A stretch of DNA of 64,000 bases from Tachypleus tridentatus (Eukaryota; Arthropoda; Merostomata; Xiphosura; Limulidae), in assembly GCF_004210375.1 (NCBI RefSeq), contig NC_134837.1:159629310-159693309 (forward strand), given 5' to 3'. Of this stretch, positions 50,101 to 52,585 are shown piece after piece. The notes under the pieces are model-generated. The model saw only the letters and a program-made list of their open reading frames with translations. It made no database searches and had not been told where the DNA came from. Within the stretch, counting starts at the first letter, position 1, and the number at the start of each line of letters is the position of its first letter. Made by a program: the position numbers and the translations under genes.

Positions 50101-52317
50101 ATGGCATTTTGCGAGACTTTCATTTTTTTTAATGAACAGGTGATTCCAAGTTCGTGGTGGTTCGACATTTTCCCGTTCTTCTCTATAGGAACTTGGAGTC
50201 CCTCAGAACTATGTTTTGAGTGTCACACTTCTCAGTATAAAGATTAATGTCATCACTGAACAACTGACATGAGGTACGAAAGTCGTCGAACATGAGGTAT
50301 GTTGAGCGGCAGCCACAGACTGCCCTCAATCGTTTACTAAAGTGAACTACAGCAGCTGCCTTTAACTTTCTCTCTCTCTCTCTCTACACCGTTTGCATGC
50401 ACTTTTGCCGCCAACGGGCTATTCACCCTGATCCTAAACTCCGTATTGGTGAAGTTGTACTGCCTGTGAATCTTGAGACAAAGTTCTTGGGGCTTATCTT
50501 TGACCGTAAGCTGACCTTTATACCACACATCAAGCAGCTACGGGTCAAATGTACAAGAGCACTGAACGTTCTCCGTGTCCTCTCTTCCACCACTTGGGGA
50601 GCAGATCGACGTTCTATGTTAAAGATATATCGTGCTCTTATTCGATCGAAACTCGACTATGGATCACTGGTGTATGGCTCTGCCAGGACCTTGGCCTTAA
50701 AGATGCTGGACCCCATTCATCATCAAGGACTTCAGGTCTGCACTGGGGCTTTCTTCACTTCCTAATTTCAGAGCTTGTACATAGTCTCATGAACCTTCTT
50801 TGCACCTCTGAATCTCAACGACTGTACCATTTTAAGCATGTTCTGTCCCAAGGTTTGTCCGTAACGTTAGGCAGTGTTATTGGTGATGGTGACACTGTCC
50901 ACCTTGAAAATGTTTTTTTAGTTTTTTTAAAAGTTATTAATTTTTAATGCTGTTTAGGTTTTTTAATTTATACATTAGACCTTTTTTTAAATGTGATTCC
51001 CTTTTAAGAATCAGTCCATCTAGTTCGATTTGAAATTAGCAAATGGCCGTAACGTCAAATAACTCGAAACCAGGACTGGAAAGACCAACTTCAGATGACT
51101 GACAATGGTTTTTTTTTGTTTTTTTTTAACTTGCCTGTTAGTCTTCCTGACTATTTATGATAACTACAATTATGCTACAGAAAGTCCTTTACAACTTGTA
51201 TTGCAGTAGTTTTTCTCTTACCACTGTAGGCTAGATGTAAACATTGGTTTTCATACTATTTGTTTTTTTTTAAACTTTGTTTTACCTTTTAATTTCCTTT
51301 TATGAATTTTACAAAATTTAATTTTTTTTATCGGATGTTTGGCGCAGATAGCCTAGCTGCTTTGTGTCGTAAAACACCAAACCAACCAAAAAAGTGTATC
51401 TTCTGCCTCTTACTTTTAAGATTTTTAAAATTTTGTTTTGTTTTTTATATAGTCAGTGTTATTACTTTGCTTTCTTTATTACAAGTATTGTTGTACAACG
51501 TCACCGAATTGTTAGAGCAGTGTCTGAACTACGGGATGTTCTTTGTATGATATATGGTGTCTCTTTAAAATGTTTAATATTGCATATTTAGGTTTGAGAA
51601 ATCCATGTAGCTTCAAACGTCATCTATCAATAAATTATTTGGCAATATATAAACATTTTTTTTGCTTCGTGATCGTCAAAGCTGTGAATTTTCCAGATTT
51701 AATCTTTACATTAAAATGGAAAACGCGAACACAAAAACATTTTAAAGATATTTTGTGTGCCATGTATTTGGTACAATATTTTTCTTCTGACTAAACCTTT
51801 AAAAATATATCTGATATTTAACGCGGCAAATAGATTAGGTCTCATTTCTGTTTTTAATACAGTAGGATTAAAAAGCTGCCAGGTACGTTGAAGTTAATCA
51901 TAATATACAAGTGCCACCCACAACCCCTTTATTTTTTTTAGTTCTTCTATTAGGTTTCACGCAACCATTTTTAAATCAAATGTTTAATATCGCCTTAGCC
52001 AACACTCGCAGAACCAACATTACAATAAGAGTGAAGTGGAATCGAAAGTACTACTGTTTGTACTAATAACTTTTGTTGGTTTTTTTCTCTGTAGTTTGCT
52101 GTCTTCGTTTTTTCCTGCAGCTGAAGTAACATCTAGGGCTGTGGCCACTAACAGTATGTACTGGGAAAGAATGAGAACGATTTATAAACGTCAGTACAAT
52201 AACGGCGGTTCTTCCCTTGACTTGTTTGATGATGAAGATTTAGAAAAGGAAATAATCAATGGGGCTAATTGTGAGACAGGTGAAGATGAAGGTATAATTT
52301 CTATTGAGAACTTTTGA
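5083..52317 (+). CDS. PDE2A: PDE2A-like cGMP-stimulated 3',5'-cyclic nucleotide phosphodiesterase, 3' part of the gene (multi-exon)
   Basis: Hydrolyses cAMP and cGMP. In the family, cGMP binding to GAF-B relieves autoinhibition of the C-terminal catalytic domain. The listed exons join in phase to 1,995 coding bases including the stop (664 residues), counting the proposed 13-nt microexon. The order is late GAF-A, linker helix, GAF-B ([29 protein letters not shown]), then the HD-type catalytic core ([45 protein letters not shown]). All four expected metal ligands and the invariant glutamine are present. [10 protein letters not shown] and [13 protein letters not shown] point to PDE2A rather than PDE5, 6, 10 or 11. 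Vertebrate PDE2A is about 940 residues, so roughly the first 280 residues, including the start codon, lie upstream. The family assignment is from memory of the vertebrate protein and the exon edges are read by eye. Confidence 0.93.
5277..5405 (+). mobile_element. tRNA-derived SINE (group 2)
   Basis: A tRNA-like head with CAGCGGTAAGTCCACGG and a B box GGGTTCGATTCC is followed by GGTGGACTCAGCAGATAGCC and GGCTTTGCCACAAG. It differs from group 1 in body and tail. No real tRNA fold is claimed, because the acceptor and anticodon regions are degenerate. Confidence 0.75.
5406..5711. other. AT-rich intronic spacer
   Basis: Intron sequence between the group-2 SINE and the left LTR. No coding or repeat signal was recognised. 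Confidence 0.4.
5712..6160 (-). repeat. Diverged LTR (3' LTR of a minus-strand Ty3/Gypsy relic)
   Basis: Collinear with 8906-9352 along its length. Shared blocks include CTTAAATTATCTGATGAAA against TTTAAATTATTTGCTGAAA, TGCAAAGAAA followed by ATCAAACACCGAT against GCAAACACTTAT, CATGAAAACAAACTGACTG against CACGAAAACACATCGACTG, and TTCGAATGTAC. Many substitutions and small indels separate the two, so the insertion is old. The edges are approximate. Confidence 0.65.
6161..8905 (-). mobile_element. Decayed Ty3/Gypsy-type LTR retrotransposon, internal region
   Basis: Read on the minus strand from right to left, the region beside the right LTR (8881-8903) resembles a primer-binding site (AGTGTCAGGATTGGAAC). 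A Gag-like segment follows at about 8041-8115, with the LxGPxxTxLSNxP pattern typical of Ty3/Gypsy Gag. At 7558-7600 there is a zinc-knuckle-like HFAKNC in which the first cysteine of CX2CX4HX4C is lost. At about 6770-6990 there is a segment resembling the region between protease and reverse transcriptase. Stops and frameshifts are scattered throughout. No reverse transcriptase or integrase core was found, so about 2 kb of a usual internal region seems deleted. It is non-functional. Confidence 0.6.
7125..7258 (+). mobile_element. tRNA-derived SINE (group 2) nested in the LTR element
   Basis: GGCCCCCCAGTGGCCCAGCGG begins a tRNA-like head with a B box GGTTTCGATACC, then GTGTAGCTTTATG and a tail ATAAACAAAG. 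It lies in opposite orientation to the host LTR retrotransposon, so it inserted later. Confidence 0.8.
8906..9352 (-). repeat. Diverged LTR (5' LTR of the minus-strand Ty3/Gypsy relic)
   Basis: Partner of the LTR at 5712-6160, in the same orientation. On the plus strand its left edge reads TGTTGTTGTTCGG, so on the minus strand the LTR ends in ACAACA directly before the candidate primer-binding site. The pair defines an element of about 3.6 kb. Confidence 0.65.
9572..9743 (+). mobile_element. tRNA-derived SINE (group 1), 5'-truncated
   Basis: Begins inside the body (TCGTGGGGACGTTATAGTG) and continues through GGCGGGTGGTGATG, TCTTACACTGCTAAATTA and GTGTAGC to a CAAAACAAACC tail. The tRNA head is missing. 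Confidence 0.85.
9744..10696. other. AT-rich intron, no feature recognised
   Basis: Intron sequence up to the polypyrimidine tract (TTTTGTTTTTCTATCTTTTT) that precedes the next PDE2A exon. No other exon or repeat could be supported. Confidence 0.5.
10697..10765 (+). CDS. PDE2A: PDE2A exon (GAF-A)
   Basis: Acceptor CGCCATAG after a long pyrimidine tract, donor GTAAGT. It is 69 nt, phase 0 to 0. It contains [16 protein letters not shown], aligning with QVVEDKKSIQLKDLTS of vertebrate GAF-A. A nearer CAG (ending at 10710) could be an alternative acceptor, but it would shift the frame. Confidence 0.75.
10930..11950. repeat. 21-bp minisatellite, about 1 kb
   Basis: About 48 copies of a degenerate 21-bp unit, TATCACATATATAATATACAG or close to it. 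Because 21 is a multiple of 3, the minus strand stays open in several frames and gives spurious 7-residue repeats such as CDTVYYI. It is an intronic minisatellite with a central run of pure TA near 11277-11298, not a gene. Confidence 0.95.
11951..13544. other. Intron, mostly unannotated; possible old coding relic at 12850-13275
   Basis: AT-rich intron. The sub-region 12850-13275 is less AT-rich and has overlapping short open frames on both strands, with a readable plus-strand stretch ending [12 protein letters not shown] do not recognise the family. It could be a decayed transposon or retrocopy. Confidence 0.3.
13545..13815 (+). mobile_element. tRNA-derived SINE (group 1), near full length
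   Basis: The head is CCGGGTGGTTAAGGTACTTG, with a B box GGGTTCGAAATC. The full body follows (CACTATTCGTTGATAAAAG, GGTGGTGGGTAGTGATG, TCTTACACTGCTAAATTAG, TAGCTTTGCGCGAAATTC) and the tail is AAAAACAAACAAAC. Confidence 0.92.
14403..14415 (+). CDS. PDE2A: Candidate 13-nt PDE2A microexon
   Basis: TATGAGAATACAA, preceded by the strong acceptor GTTTTTTTTCAG and followed by GTAATT. The exon at 10697 ends in phase 0 and the one at 14704 needs one preceding base, so an exon of length 3n+1 must lie between them; 13 fits. The junction reads [13 protein letters not shown], close to the usual GAF pattern Y.TRSLLC.P. It leaves a gap of about nine residues relative to vertebrate PDE2A, so another small 3n exon may be missing. 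Confidence 0.4.
14704..14791 (+). CDS. PDE2A: PDE2A exon (GAF-A core, SLVCLPV...[10 protein letters not shown])
   Basis: Acceptor AATTTCCCAG, donor GTAAGT, 88 nt. It reads RSLVCLPVF then [14 protein letters not shown] and aligns with MLCVPVI...VVALACAFNKLEG. The asparagine of the NK dyad at the start of the cyclic-nucleotide signature is replaced (ASK rather than FNK). Confidence 0.85.
15200..15311 (+). CDS. PDE2A: PDE2A exon (end of GAF-A and linker helix)
   Basis: Acceptor GCGTGCAG, donor GTCAGT, 112 nt, starting with one base that completes an AGG codon. It reads [13 protein letters not shown]...REQCQ and aligns with FTDEDEHVIQHCF...KCECQ of vertebrate PDE2A. The acidic DE of the signature is replaced by KK. 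Confidence 0.85.
15932..16060 (-). mobile_element. tRNA-derived SINE (group 2)
   Basis: Reverse complement of the group-2 head and body: an AAATTAAGCACGAAGCTAC tail side, then TATCGAAACCCGGTTT (B box), and CCACTGGGGGC at the head end. Confidence 0.75.
16212..16251 (+). CDS. PDE2A: PDE2A exon (GAF linker, [13 protein letters not shown])
   Basis: Acceptor TTGTTTTCAG, donor GTGAGT, 40 nt. It encodes [13 protein letters not shown], aligning with ALLQVAKNLFTHL. Its single trailing G joins GT of the next exon to make glycine. Confidence 0.9.
16818..17070 (-). mobile_element. tRNA-derived SINE (group 1), near full length
   Basis: The tail side is GTTTGTTTGTTTTTTGAATT. The body includes TCGAGGGCTATCTGCGCTAG and CTTGGGTTACTCGTTTACC. 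The head side is ATTCGAATCCGCGACCC and GGCCATGTCGGGCC. Confidence 0.92.
17245..17450 (+). mobile_element. tRNA-derived SINE (group 1), strongly diverged
   Basis: A degenerate head (TTTAGGTGGATAGGGCGC, ACAAGTTCGAATTC) and partial body (CGGTTAATCCCACATTTCG, GATGGTGGATAGTGCTGA) follow the group-1 order with many changes. The 3' end is lost. Confidence 0.65.
17505..19003 (+). mobile_element. Tc1-type DNA transposon with matching terminal inverted repeats
   Basis: The left end (from 17505: TATACTCTTC, then AGAAACGCAAAAGG) and the right end (CCTTTTGCGTTTCTT, then GAAGAGTATA to 19003) are inverted copies over about 28 bp. The TA at each outer edge fits the TA target duplication of Tc1/mariner elements. 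The unit is about 1.5 kb and contains one broken transposase frame. It is much less AT-rich than the surrounding intron. Confidence 0.93.
17823..18829 (+). pseudogene. Tc1-like transposase, broken
   Basis: Cut-and-paste transposase of the Tc1 group. Starting at an ACG where a start codon is expected, the frame shows a paired helix-turn-helix DNA-binding region ([20 protein letters not shown]), a GRPR linker and a second HTH. The DDE catalytic core follows: first Asp in VWFSDELRF, second in HDNARPHT, and the last acidic residue in [14 protein letters not shown], consistent with DD34E. Defects: lost start, a TGA just before the first catalytic block, a TGA near 18461, a TAA near 18526, and a frame change before 18572. 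The C-terminal 85 residues (18572-18829) are open. It cannot make a full protein, but the TIRs could still be mobilised by an active copy elsewhere. Confidence 0.92.
19085..19190 (+). mobile_element. tRNA-derived SINE (group 1) body fragment fused to another repeat
   Basis: CACTATTCGTTGGTAAAAGA to CTGCTAAATTAGGGATGGCT is a standard group-1 body without its head. Where GCGCAGATAGCCC should follow, the sequence switches to CGGTGCAGTGGGCTAAC. Confidence 0.85.
19186..19305 (+). repeat. Retroelement-like 3' segment with (CTAA)n tail
   Basis: A GC-richer block (GCAGTGGGCTAACAACCTGC, then GCAAGCGATTGCGGCCC) ends in AACTAACTAACTAACTA. A short tandem tail after a defined 3' end is typical of LINE- or SINE-type elements. 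The family was not recognised. Confidence 0.5.
19375..19535 (+). repeat. Interspersed or duplicated intronic repeat, copy 1
   Basis: Shares about 160 bp with 21068-21227 in the same orientation, including TTATGATTTAATTC, CCCAGTGGGATCTTTATAT and AAATTACTGTGATACCATAA. The two copies bracket two PDE2A exons. Confidence 0.8.
20282..20345 (+). CDS. PDE2A: PDE2A exon (start of [24 protein letters not shown])
   Basis: Acceptor TTCTTTGTAG, donor GTATGT, 64 nt, preceded by two split bases of the glycine codon. It matches [20 protein letters not shown] at the start of vertebrate GAF-B. Confidence 0.92.
20822..20906 (+). CDS. PDE2A: PDE2A exon ([15 protein letters not shown])
   Basis: Acceptor CGGACCTAG, which is weak in pyrimidines; donor GTAACA. 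It is 85 nt and reads [20 protein letters not shown] then [19 protein letters not shown] is identical to the vertebrate protein. Confidence 0.93.
21068..21227 (+). repeat. Interspersed or duplicated intronic repeat, copy 2
   Basis: Second copy of the repeat at 19375-19535, about 1.7 kb downstream and in the same orientation. Confidence 0.8.
21593..21863 (-). mobile_element. tRNA-derived SINE (group 1), full length
   Basis: Well-preserved copy. The tail side is GAATTTCGCACAAAGCTACT. The body contains CTTGGGCTACTCTTTTACTA and GGCGAGCATGTTTGGCGCGA. The head carries GCGAACCCGCGACCC and GGCCATGCCAGGCC. It sits between two TA-rich runs. Confidence 0.95.
22281..22542 (-). mobile_element. tRNA-derived SINE (group 1)
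   Basis: TTTCGAATTTCGCGCAAAGC through CTTGGGCTACTTTTTACCAA to GGCCATGCCAGACC. Moderately diverged, with small deletions near the head. Confidence 0.93.
22749..22966 (+). mobile_element. tRNA-derived SINE (group 1), 3' end replaced
   Basis: A good head (CCTGGTGGTTAAGATATTCG, GGGTTCGAATCACC) and body run to CACTGCTAAATTAA. The usual GGGACGGCTAGCGC is then replaced by CCTGTGGGTTCCGG and a CA-rich tail. Confidence 0.9.
23648..23708 (+). CDS. PDE2A: PDE2A exon ([22 protein letters not shown])
   Basis: Acceptor CAATCGTAG, donor GTAGGT, 61 nt, phase 0 to 1. The AGHVATTG motif matches vertebrate GAF-B exactly. Confidence 0.94.
24356..24437 (+). CDS. PDE2A: PDE2A exon ([24 protein letters not shown])
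   Basis: Acceptor GTTATTTTAG, donor GTACGT, 82 nt. It aligns with [20 protein letters not shown] and ends in KTR, continuing as NILCFPIK in the next exon. Confidence 0.93.
25006..25277 (-). mobile_element. tRNA-derived SINE (group 1), full length
   Basis: GTTTTGAATGTTGCACAAAG through CTCTTAGGCTACTCTTTTAC to CCTGGCCATGCCGAG. Diverged, but complete in order. Confidence 0.92.
25278..26497. other. Very A-rich intron segment
   Basis: Strongly A-rich on the plus strand from about 25390 to 25990, then a less AT-rich patch at 26020-26230. No exon or recognised repeat. The next SINE starts at about 26498. Confidence 0.45.
26498..26645 (+). mobile_element. tRNA-derived SINE (group 1), 5'-truncated
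   Basis: TATTCATCGGTAAAAGAGTA to GCCCTTGAGTAGCTTTGTGA, with tail CAAAAACAAACAAAAC. The head is missing. Confidence 0.92.
26672..26796 (+). mobile_element. tRNA-derived SINE (group 2)
   Basis: TGCCACAGTGGTATAACAGC, B-box-like GGGTTTTGATGCCCG, then GGTGGGCAGAATACAGATAG and a tail AACAAACAACAAC. It follows a group-1 fragment by about 30 bp. Confidence 0.8.
26797..28215. other. AT-rich intron, nothing recognised
   Basis: Only short, low-complexity open frames, including one on the minus strand at 27162-27347 that has no recognisable motif. No exon is needed here, because the flanking PDE2A exons join in phase. Confidence 0.45.
28230..28335 (+). repeat. Solo copy of the inverted-repeat family seen at 33380 and 34680
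   Basis: TTTCCATTTACTTTAGGCAT, GCAATTGTAAAATAACATCT, CTGCCCCGGAACAAGAAAA and TTGCATAGTGTAATTTG match in order the two arms that flank the pseudogene at 33650-34487. No gene body is seen next to this copy. Confidence 0.65.
28793..29025 (+). mobile_element. tRNA-derived SINE (group 1), slightly 5'-truncated
   Basis: Starts inside the head (CGAGAATCGCGGGTTCGAAT). The full body follows, with TTGGTGGTGGGTGGTGGTGA and a tail AAATCAAACCAAACC. Confidence 0.92.
29047..29147 (-). mobile_element. tRNA-derived SINE (group 2)
   Basis: TTTGTTTGTTTAGGCTATCT, B-box complement GTATCGAAACCAGG, then GAGTCCACAGACATGCCACT and a GGGGG end. It sits back-to-back with the preceding group-1 copy. Confidence 0.8.
29148..30451. 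other. Intron with an unassigned open stretch on the minus strand
   Basis: AT-rich intron. Minus-strand frames are open at about 29718-30011 and 29807-30124, overlapping in two frames. No family was recognised, and codon use does not stand out from intron noise. Confidence 0.3.
30452..30727 (-). mobile_element. tRNA-derived SINE (group 1), full length
   Basis: GTTTGTTTTTTAGTCTCGCG, then TCGAGGGCTATCTGCGCTAG, CTTGGGCTACTCTTTTACCA, and the head ATTCGAACCCGCTACCC and GGCCATGCCAGACC. One of the best-preserved copies. Confidence 0.95.
31527..31561 (+). CDS. PDE2A: PDE2A exon ([15 protein letters not shown]), 35 nt
   Basis: Acceptor TTTTCAATAG, donor GTTGGT, 35 nt, phase 2 to 1. It encodes [11 protein letters not shown] after the split arginine. 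NILCFPIK is identical to vertebrate PDE2A. Confidence 0.92.
32646..32758 (+). CDS. PDE2A: PDE2A exon (GAF-B cGMP signature, [13 protein letters not shown])
   Basis: Acceptor CGCTGCAG, donor GTAAGT, 113 nt. It reads [13 protein letters not shown], then [15 protein letters not shown], then SCGVSIMH. The NK...F...DE signature that marks cyclic-nucleotide-binding GAF domains is complete. Confidence 0.95.
32959..33036 (+). CDS. PDE2A: PDE2A exon (linker helix between GAF-B and catalytic domain)
   Basis: Acceptor TTATTATAG, donor GTAAGT, 78 nt, phase 0 to 0. It reads [20 protein letters not shown] then TMYRMQ, aligning with [20 protein letters not shown]. Confidence 0.94.
33380..33530 (-). repeat. 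Left arm of an approximately 150-bp inverted repeat
   Basis: Its reverse complement (AATTTCATTATCCAGGTCAC, AAAAGCAAAGTTTGAAGG, AGGAACAAAATTTGTG, TTACATAGTGTAAT) matches 34680-34830 in the same order. The two arms enclose the minus-strand pseudogene. Confidence 0.8.
33650..34487 (-). pseudogene. Broken, apparently spliced gene of an uncharacterised repetitive family
   Basis: On the minus strand the first block starts with ATG ([11 protein letters not shown] or six residues earlier) and contains [19 protein letters not shown] and CEYC, then a GTAAGA donor near 34262. After a candidate intron (about 34083-34261) ending TCTTTTGCAG, the frame continues with [19 protein letters not shown], a Ser/Glu-rich tail [15 protein letters not shown], and further left [18 protein letters not shown]. 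The two splice sites join in phase. Defects: a TGA at the splice junction, where tryptophan is likely, one frameshift within the second block, and a stop near 33715. I recall similar multi-copy hypothetical proteins of unknown function in several invertebrates; that is memory only. It lies antisense in a PDE2A intron. Confidence 0.7.
34680..34830 (+). repeat. Right arm of the approximately 150-bp inverted repeat
   Basis: AATTTCATTACCCAGGTCAC, AAAAGCAAAGTTTGAAG, TTTACTTTAAGCACAAG, CTGCCCAGGAACAAAA and TTACATAATGTTAT match the reverse complement of 33380-33530 and, in part, the solo copy at 28230-28335. Confidence 0.8.
34925..36631. other. AT-rich intron, nothing recognised
   Basis: The right half of the intron before the exon at 36632. 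Short open frames occur on both strands without motifs. Confidence 0.5.
36632..36754 (+). CDS. PDE2A: PDE2A exon (entry to catalytic domain, [13 protein letters not shown])
   Basis: Acceptor GACATTGTAG, donor GTAGAT, 123 nt, phase 0 to 0. [17 protein letters not shown] aligns with [17 protein letters not shown]. The frame would reach a stop about 25 bases into the intron, which supports the donor chosen. Confidence 0.92.
37309..37470 (+). mobile_element. tRNA-derived SINE (group 1), strongly diverged
   Basis: A relic head (GACATGGTTAAATAGATGG) and a body pattern with GTGACAGTCGAACTCCGG, AGAGTAACCCAAGAGCTGG and CAGTGGGCTCTG. Confidence 0.55.
38230..38300 (+). CDS. PDE2A: PDE2A exon (catalytic domain N-terminal helices)
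   Basis: Acceptor TTTCTTATCAG, donor GTAAGC, 71 nt. It reads [17 protein letters not shown] then SKETLAR, aligning with [24 protein letters not shown]. Confidence 0.9.
38780..38905 (+). CDS. PDE2A: PDE2A exon (catalytic HNWTHAF motif)
   Basis: Acceptor CTACTGTAG, donor GTAAGA, 126 nt. [17 protein letters not shown] carries the histidine that acts as proton donor (HN) and the first metal-ligand histidine (THAF). Near identity to the vertebrate block. Confidence 0.95.
39177..39275 (-). mobile_element. tRNA-derived SINE (group 2), very diverged
   Basis: GTTTGTTAAGCACAGATATG, then CAGTATCGAATCCTC (B-box complement) and CTCGGACTTATTGCAGAGCC in the expected order. The identification is weak. Confidence 0.4.
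39848..39935 (+). CDS. PDE2A: PDE2A exon (catalytic [14 protein letters not shown] motif)
   Basis: Acceptor ATTTTTACAG, donor GTAAGT, 88 nt. [20 protein letters not shown] then TNNSFQIAS. The HD pair binds the catalytic metals. [13 protein letters not shown] is identical to vertebrate PDE2A. Confidence 0.97.
39936..41704. other. AT-rich intron, nothing recognised
   Basis: No SINE or transposon identified. The open frames present are short and lack motifs. Confidence 0.5.
41705..41752 (+). CDS. PDE2A: PDE2A exon ([16 protein letters not shown])
   Basis: Acceptor TATTTTCCAG, donor GTGAGC, 48 nt, phase 0 to 0. It aligns with [16 protein letters not shown]. Confidence 0.95.
42348..42422 (+). 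CDS. PDE2A: PDE2A exon ([19 protein letters not shown])
   Basis: Acceptor TTGTTTTATAG, donor GTAAGT, 75 nt, phase 0 to 0. It aligns with RHHFAQAIAILNTHGCNIF. The following intron starts with a tandem hairpin repeat 79 bp downstream. Confidence 0.95.
42501..42808. repeat. Seven-copy 41/45-bp tandem repeat with internal hairpin
   Basis: Copies start at 42504, 42549, 42590, 42631, 42676, 42721 and 42766. The spacing is 45 bp, or 41 bp where an AATT is missing. Each contains TTCTCTA, then GTTAAC, then TAGAGAA, so each can form a hairpin with 7-bp arms. Copies 1-4 have CCATT and copies 5-7 CCGTT, which records the order of local expansion. Confidence 0.95.
43466..43565 (+). CDS. PDE2A: PDE2A exon ([12 protein letters not shown])
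   Basis: Acceptor CTTTTCCAG, donor GTAAGT, 100 nt. [19 protein letters not shown] aligns with [19 protein letters not shown]. It carries the conserved ATDLA-H segment of the PDE core. Confidence 0.96.
44200..44387 (-). mobile_element. tRNA-derived SINE-like element, third type, diverged
   Basis: GAACGAATAGTGGAACTTGG and AAGGTGGCTAGCCGATAGC echo the SINE body, but the head (GAACCATGAGCTCC, GGCCACGCTAACACTGGGC) differs from groups 1 and 2. Confidence 0.5.
44501..44613 (+). CDS. PDE2A: PDE2A exon ([20 protein letters not shown])
   Basis: Acceptor CCTGTTTCAG, donor GTGAGT, 113 nt. The aspartate in SCDLSDQTK is the last metal ligand of the PDE core. [10 protein letters not shown] is identical to vertebrate PDE2A. 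Confidence 0.96.
45000..45118 (-). mobile_element. tRNA-like SINE head fragment
   Basis: GGATGCGAACTATGGACCC, CATAGTCCGGCGTGCTAAC and CGCATGGCTCGGC have the layout of a minus-strand tRNA-derived head. The body is missing or too diverged to see. Confidence 0.4.
45119..46670. other. Intron with one unassigned antisense open frame and a dispersed repeat
   Basis: A minus-strand frame at 45188-45427 (starting [15 protein letters not shown]) is open for 79 codons but has no recognised motif. At about 46325-46530 there is a higher-complexity block (GGTCGAAATGTTGTTCG and CCATACCAGCCGTTTG) that looks like a dispersed repeat of unknown class. Confidence 0.35.
46671..46816 (+). CDS. PDE2A: PDE2A exon ([15 protein letters not shown]...PELQINF)
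   Basis: Acceptor CTAATACAG, donor GTAGGT, 146 nt. [26 protein letters not shown] and IPELQINFI follow the vertebrate sequence closely. The glutamine of LQINF corresponds to the invariant purine-selecting residue of the substrate pocket. Confidence 0.97.
46817..48864. other. Left part of the last intron, nothing recognised
   Basis: AT-rich. A patch at 47940-48240 is less AT-rich and reads open over a short plus-strand stretch, but no family was recognised. Confidence 0.4.
48865..51389 (+). mobile_element. 5'-truncated jockey-type non-LTR retrotransposon (LINE)
   Basis: About 2.5 kb, less AT-rich than the host intron. It begins in the end of the endonuclease domain and runs through the endonuclease/RT spacer ([29 protein letters not shown]), reverse transcriptase and the post-RT region ([36 protein letters not shown]). 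The 3' end (TTTGTGTCGTAAAACACCAA, then ACCAACC) is a typical short A/C-rich LINE end. ORF1 and most of the endonuclease are absent, as expected for 5' truncation on insertion. Confidence 0.9.
48974..50765 (+). pseudogene. LINE ORF2 remnant: endonuclease end, reverse transcriptase, post-RT region
   Basis: Interrupted frame. 48974-49204 is open (spacer region after the endonuclease). The middle (49205-50396) holds fragments of the RT fingers and palm, including a segment with the familiar [21 protein letters not shown] order near 49850-49900, with many stops and frame changes. 50397-50765 is open for 122 codons and encodes the RT thumb and post-RT part. No complete active-site block is in one frame, so it cannot retrotranspose itself. 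Confidence 0.85.
51390..52094. other. End of the last PDE2A intron
   Basis: T-rich sequence leading to the final acceptor (TTTTTTCTCTGTAG). Overlapping phenylalanine- and leucine-rich open frames at 51302-51794 reflect T-rich composition and are not considered genes. Confidence 0.5.
52095..52317 (+). CDS. PDE2A: PDE2A terminal coding exon
   Basis: Acceptor TTCTCTGTAG, then 223 nt to TGA. It reads [19 protein letters not shown], then [15 protein letters not shown], then [14 protein letters not shown] and ends in IENF. It aligns with the vertebrate LLQDLFPKAAELYERVASN...HWTKVSHKFTIRG...SLDFLDEEYE and then diverges. The C-terminal 25 or so residues are acidic and lineage-specific. A weaker acceptor at CCTGCAG inside the exon is out of register with this alignment. 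Confidence 0.95.
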
Positions 52318-52462
52318 CAACATTTGATTTGCTCTAGATGTGATAGCATTGTGATAAATTACATCGCTCTTATCATTACACGGACATGTTCACCAGCATG
52401 GGTACAAACCACCTTTTCCACCAGTCTTTTAAGATTTTTAAATTATTTAAAGCATGACTCCT

Positions 52463-52585
52463 ACTGGCCCATCTGTAGGGCAGCGGTAAGTTTACAGACT
52501 TGCAATACTAAAATACGACATGGTTTAATTTCCCGAGCTGGGGCGCTTATTAACCTATTGTAAAAACAAACAAGCAAAAAAAAAA
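52463..52585 (+). mobile_element. tRNA-derived SINE (group 2), diverged
   Basis: GGGCAGCGGTAAGTTTACAG, CTTGCAATACTAAAATACG, a degenerate B box (TTTAATTTCCC) and a tail AAAAACAAACAAGC follow group-2 order. Confidence 0.6.

Noticed and set aside
51302-51794. Overlapping open frames rich in Phe, Leu and Cys resembling membrane proteins
   Set aside because: They come from T-rich sequence in the LINE 3' end and intron and lack any motif. Frames overlap in two registers.
52036-52094. In-frame extension of the last PDE2A exon to an upstream ATG, giving a hydrophobic signal-peptide-like start
   Set aside because: The hydrophobic stretch is the T-rich polypyrimidine tract of the intron read as codons. 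A good acceptor at 52094 joins in phase to the previous exon.
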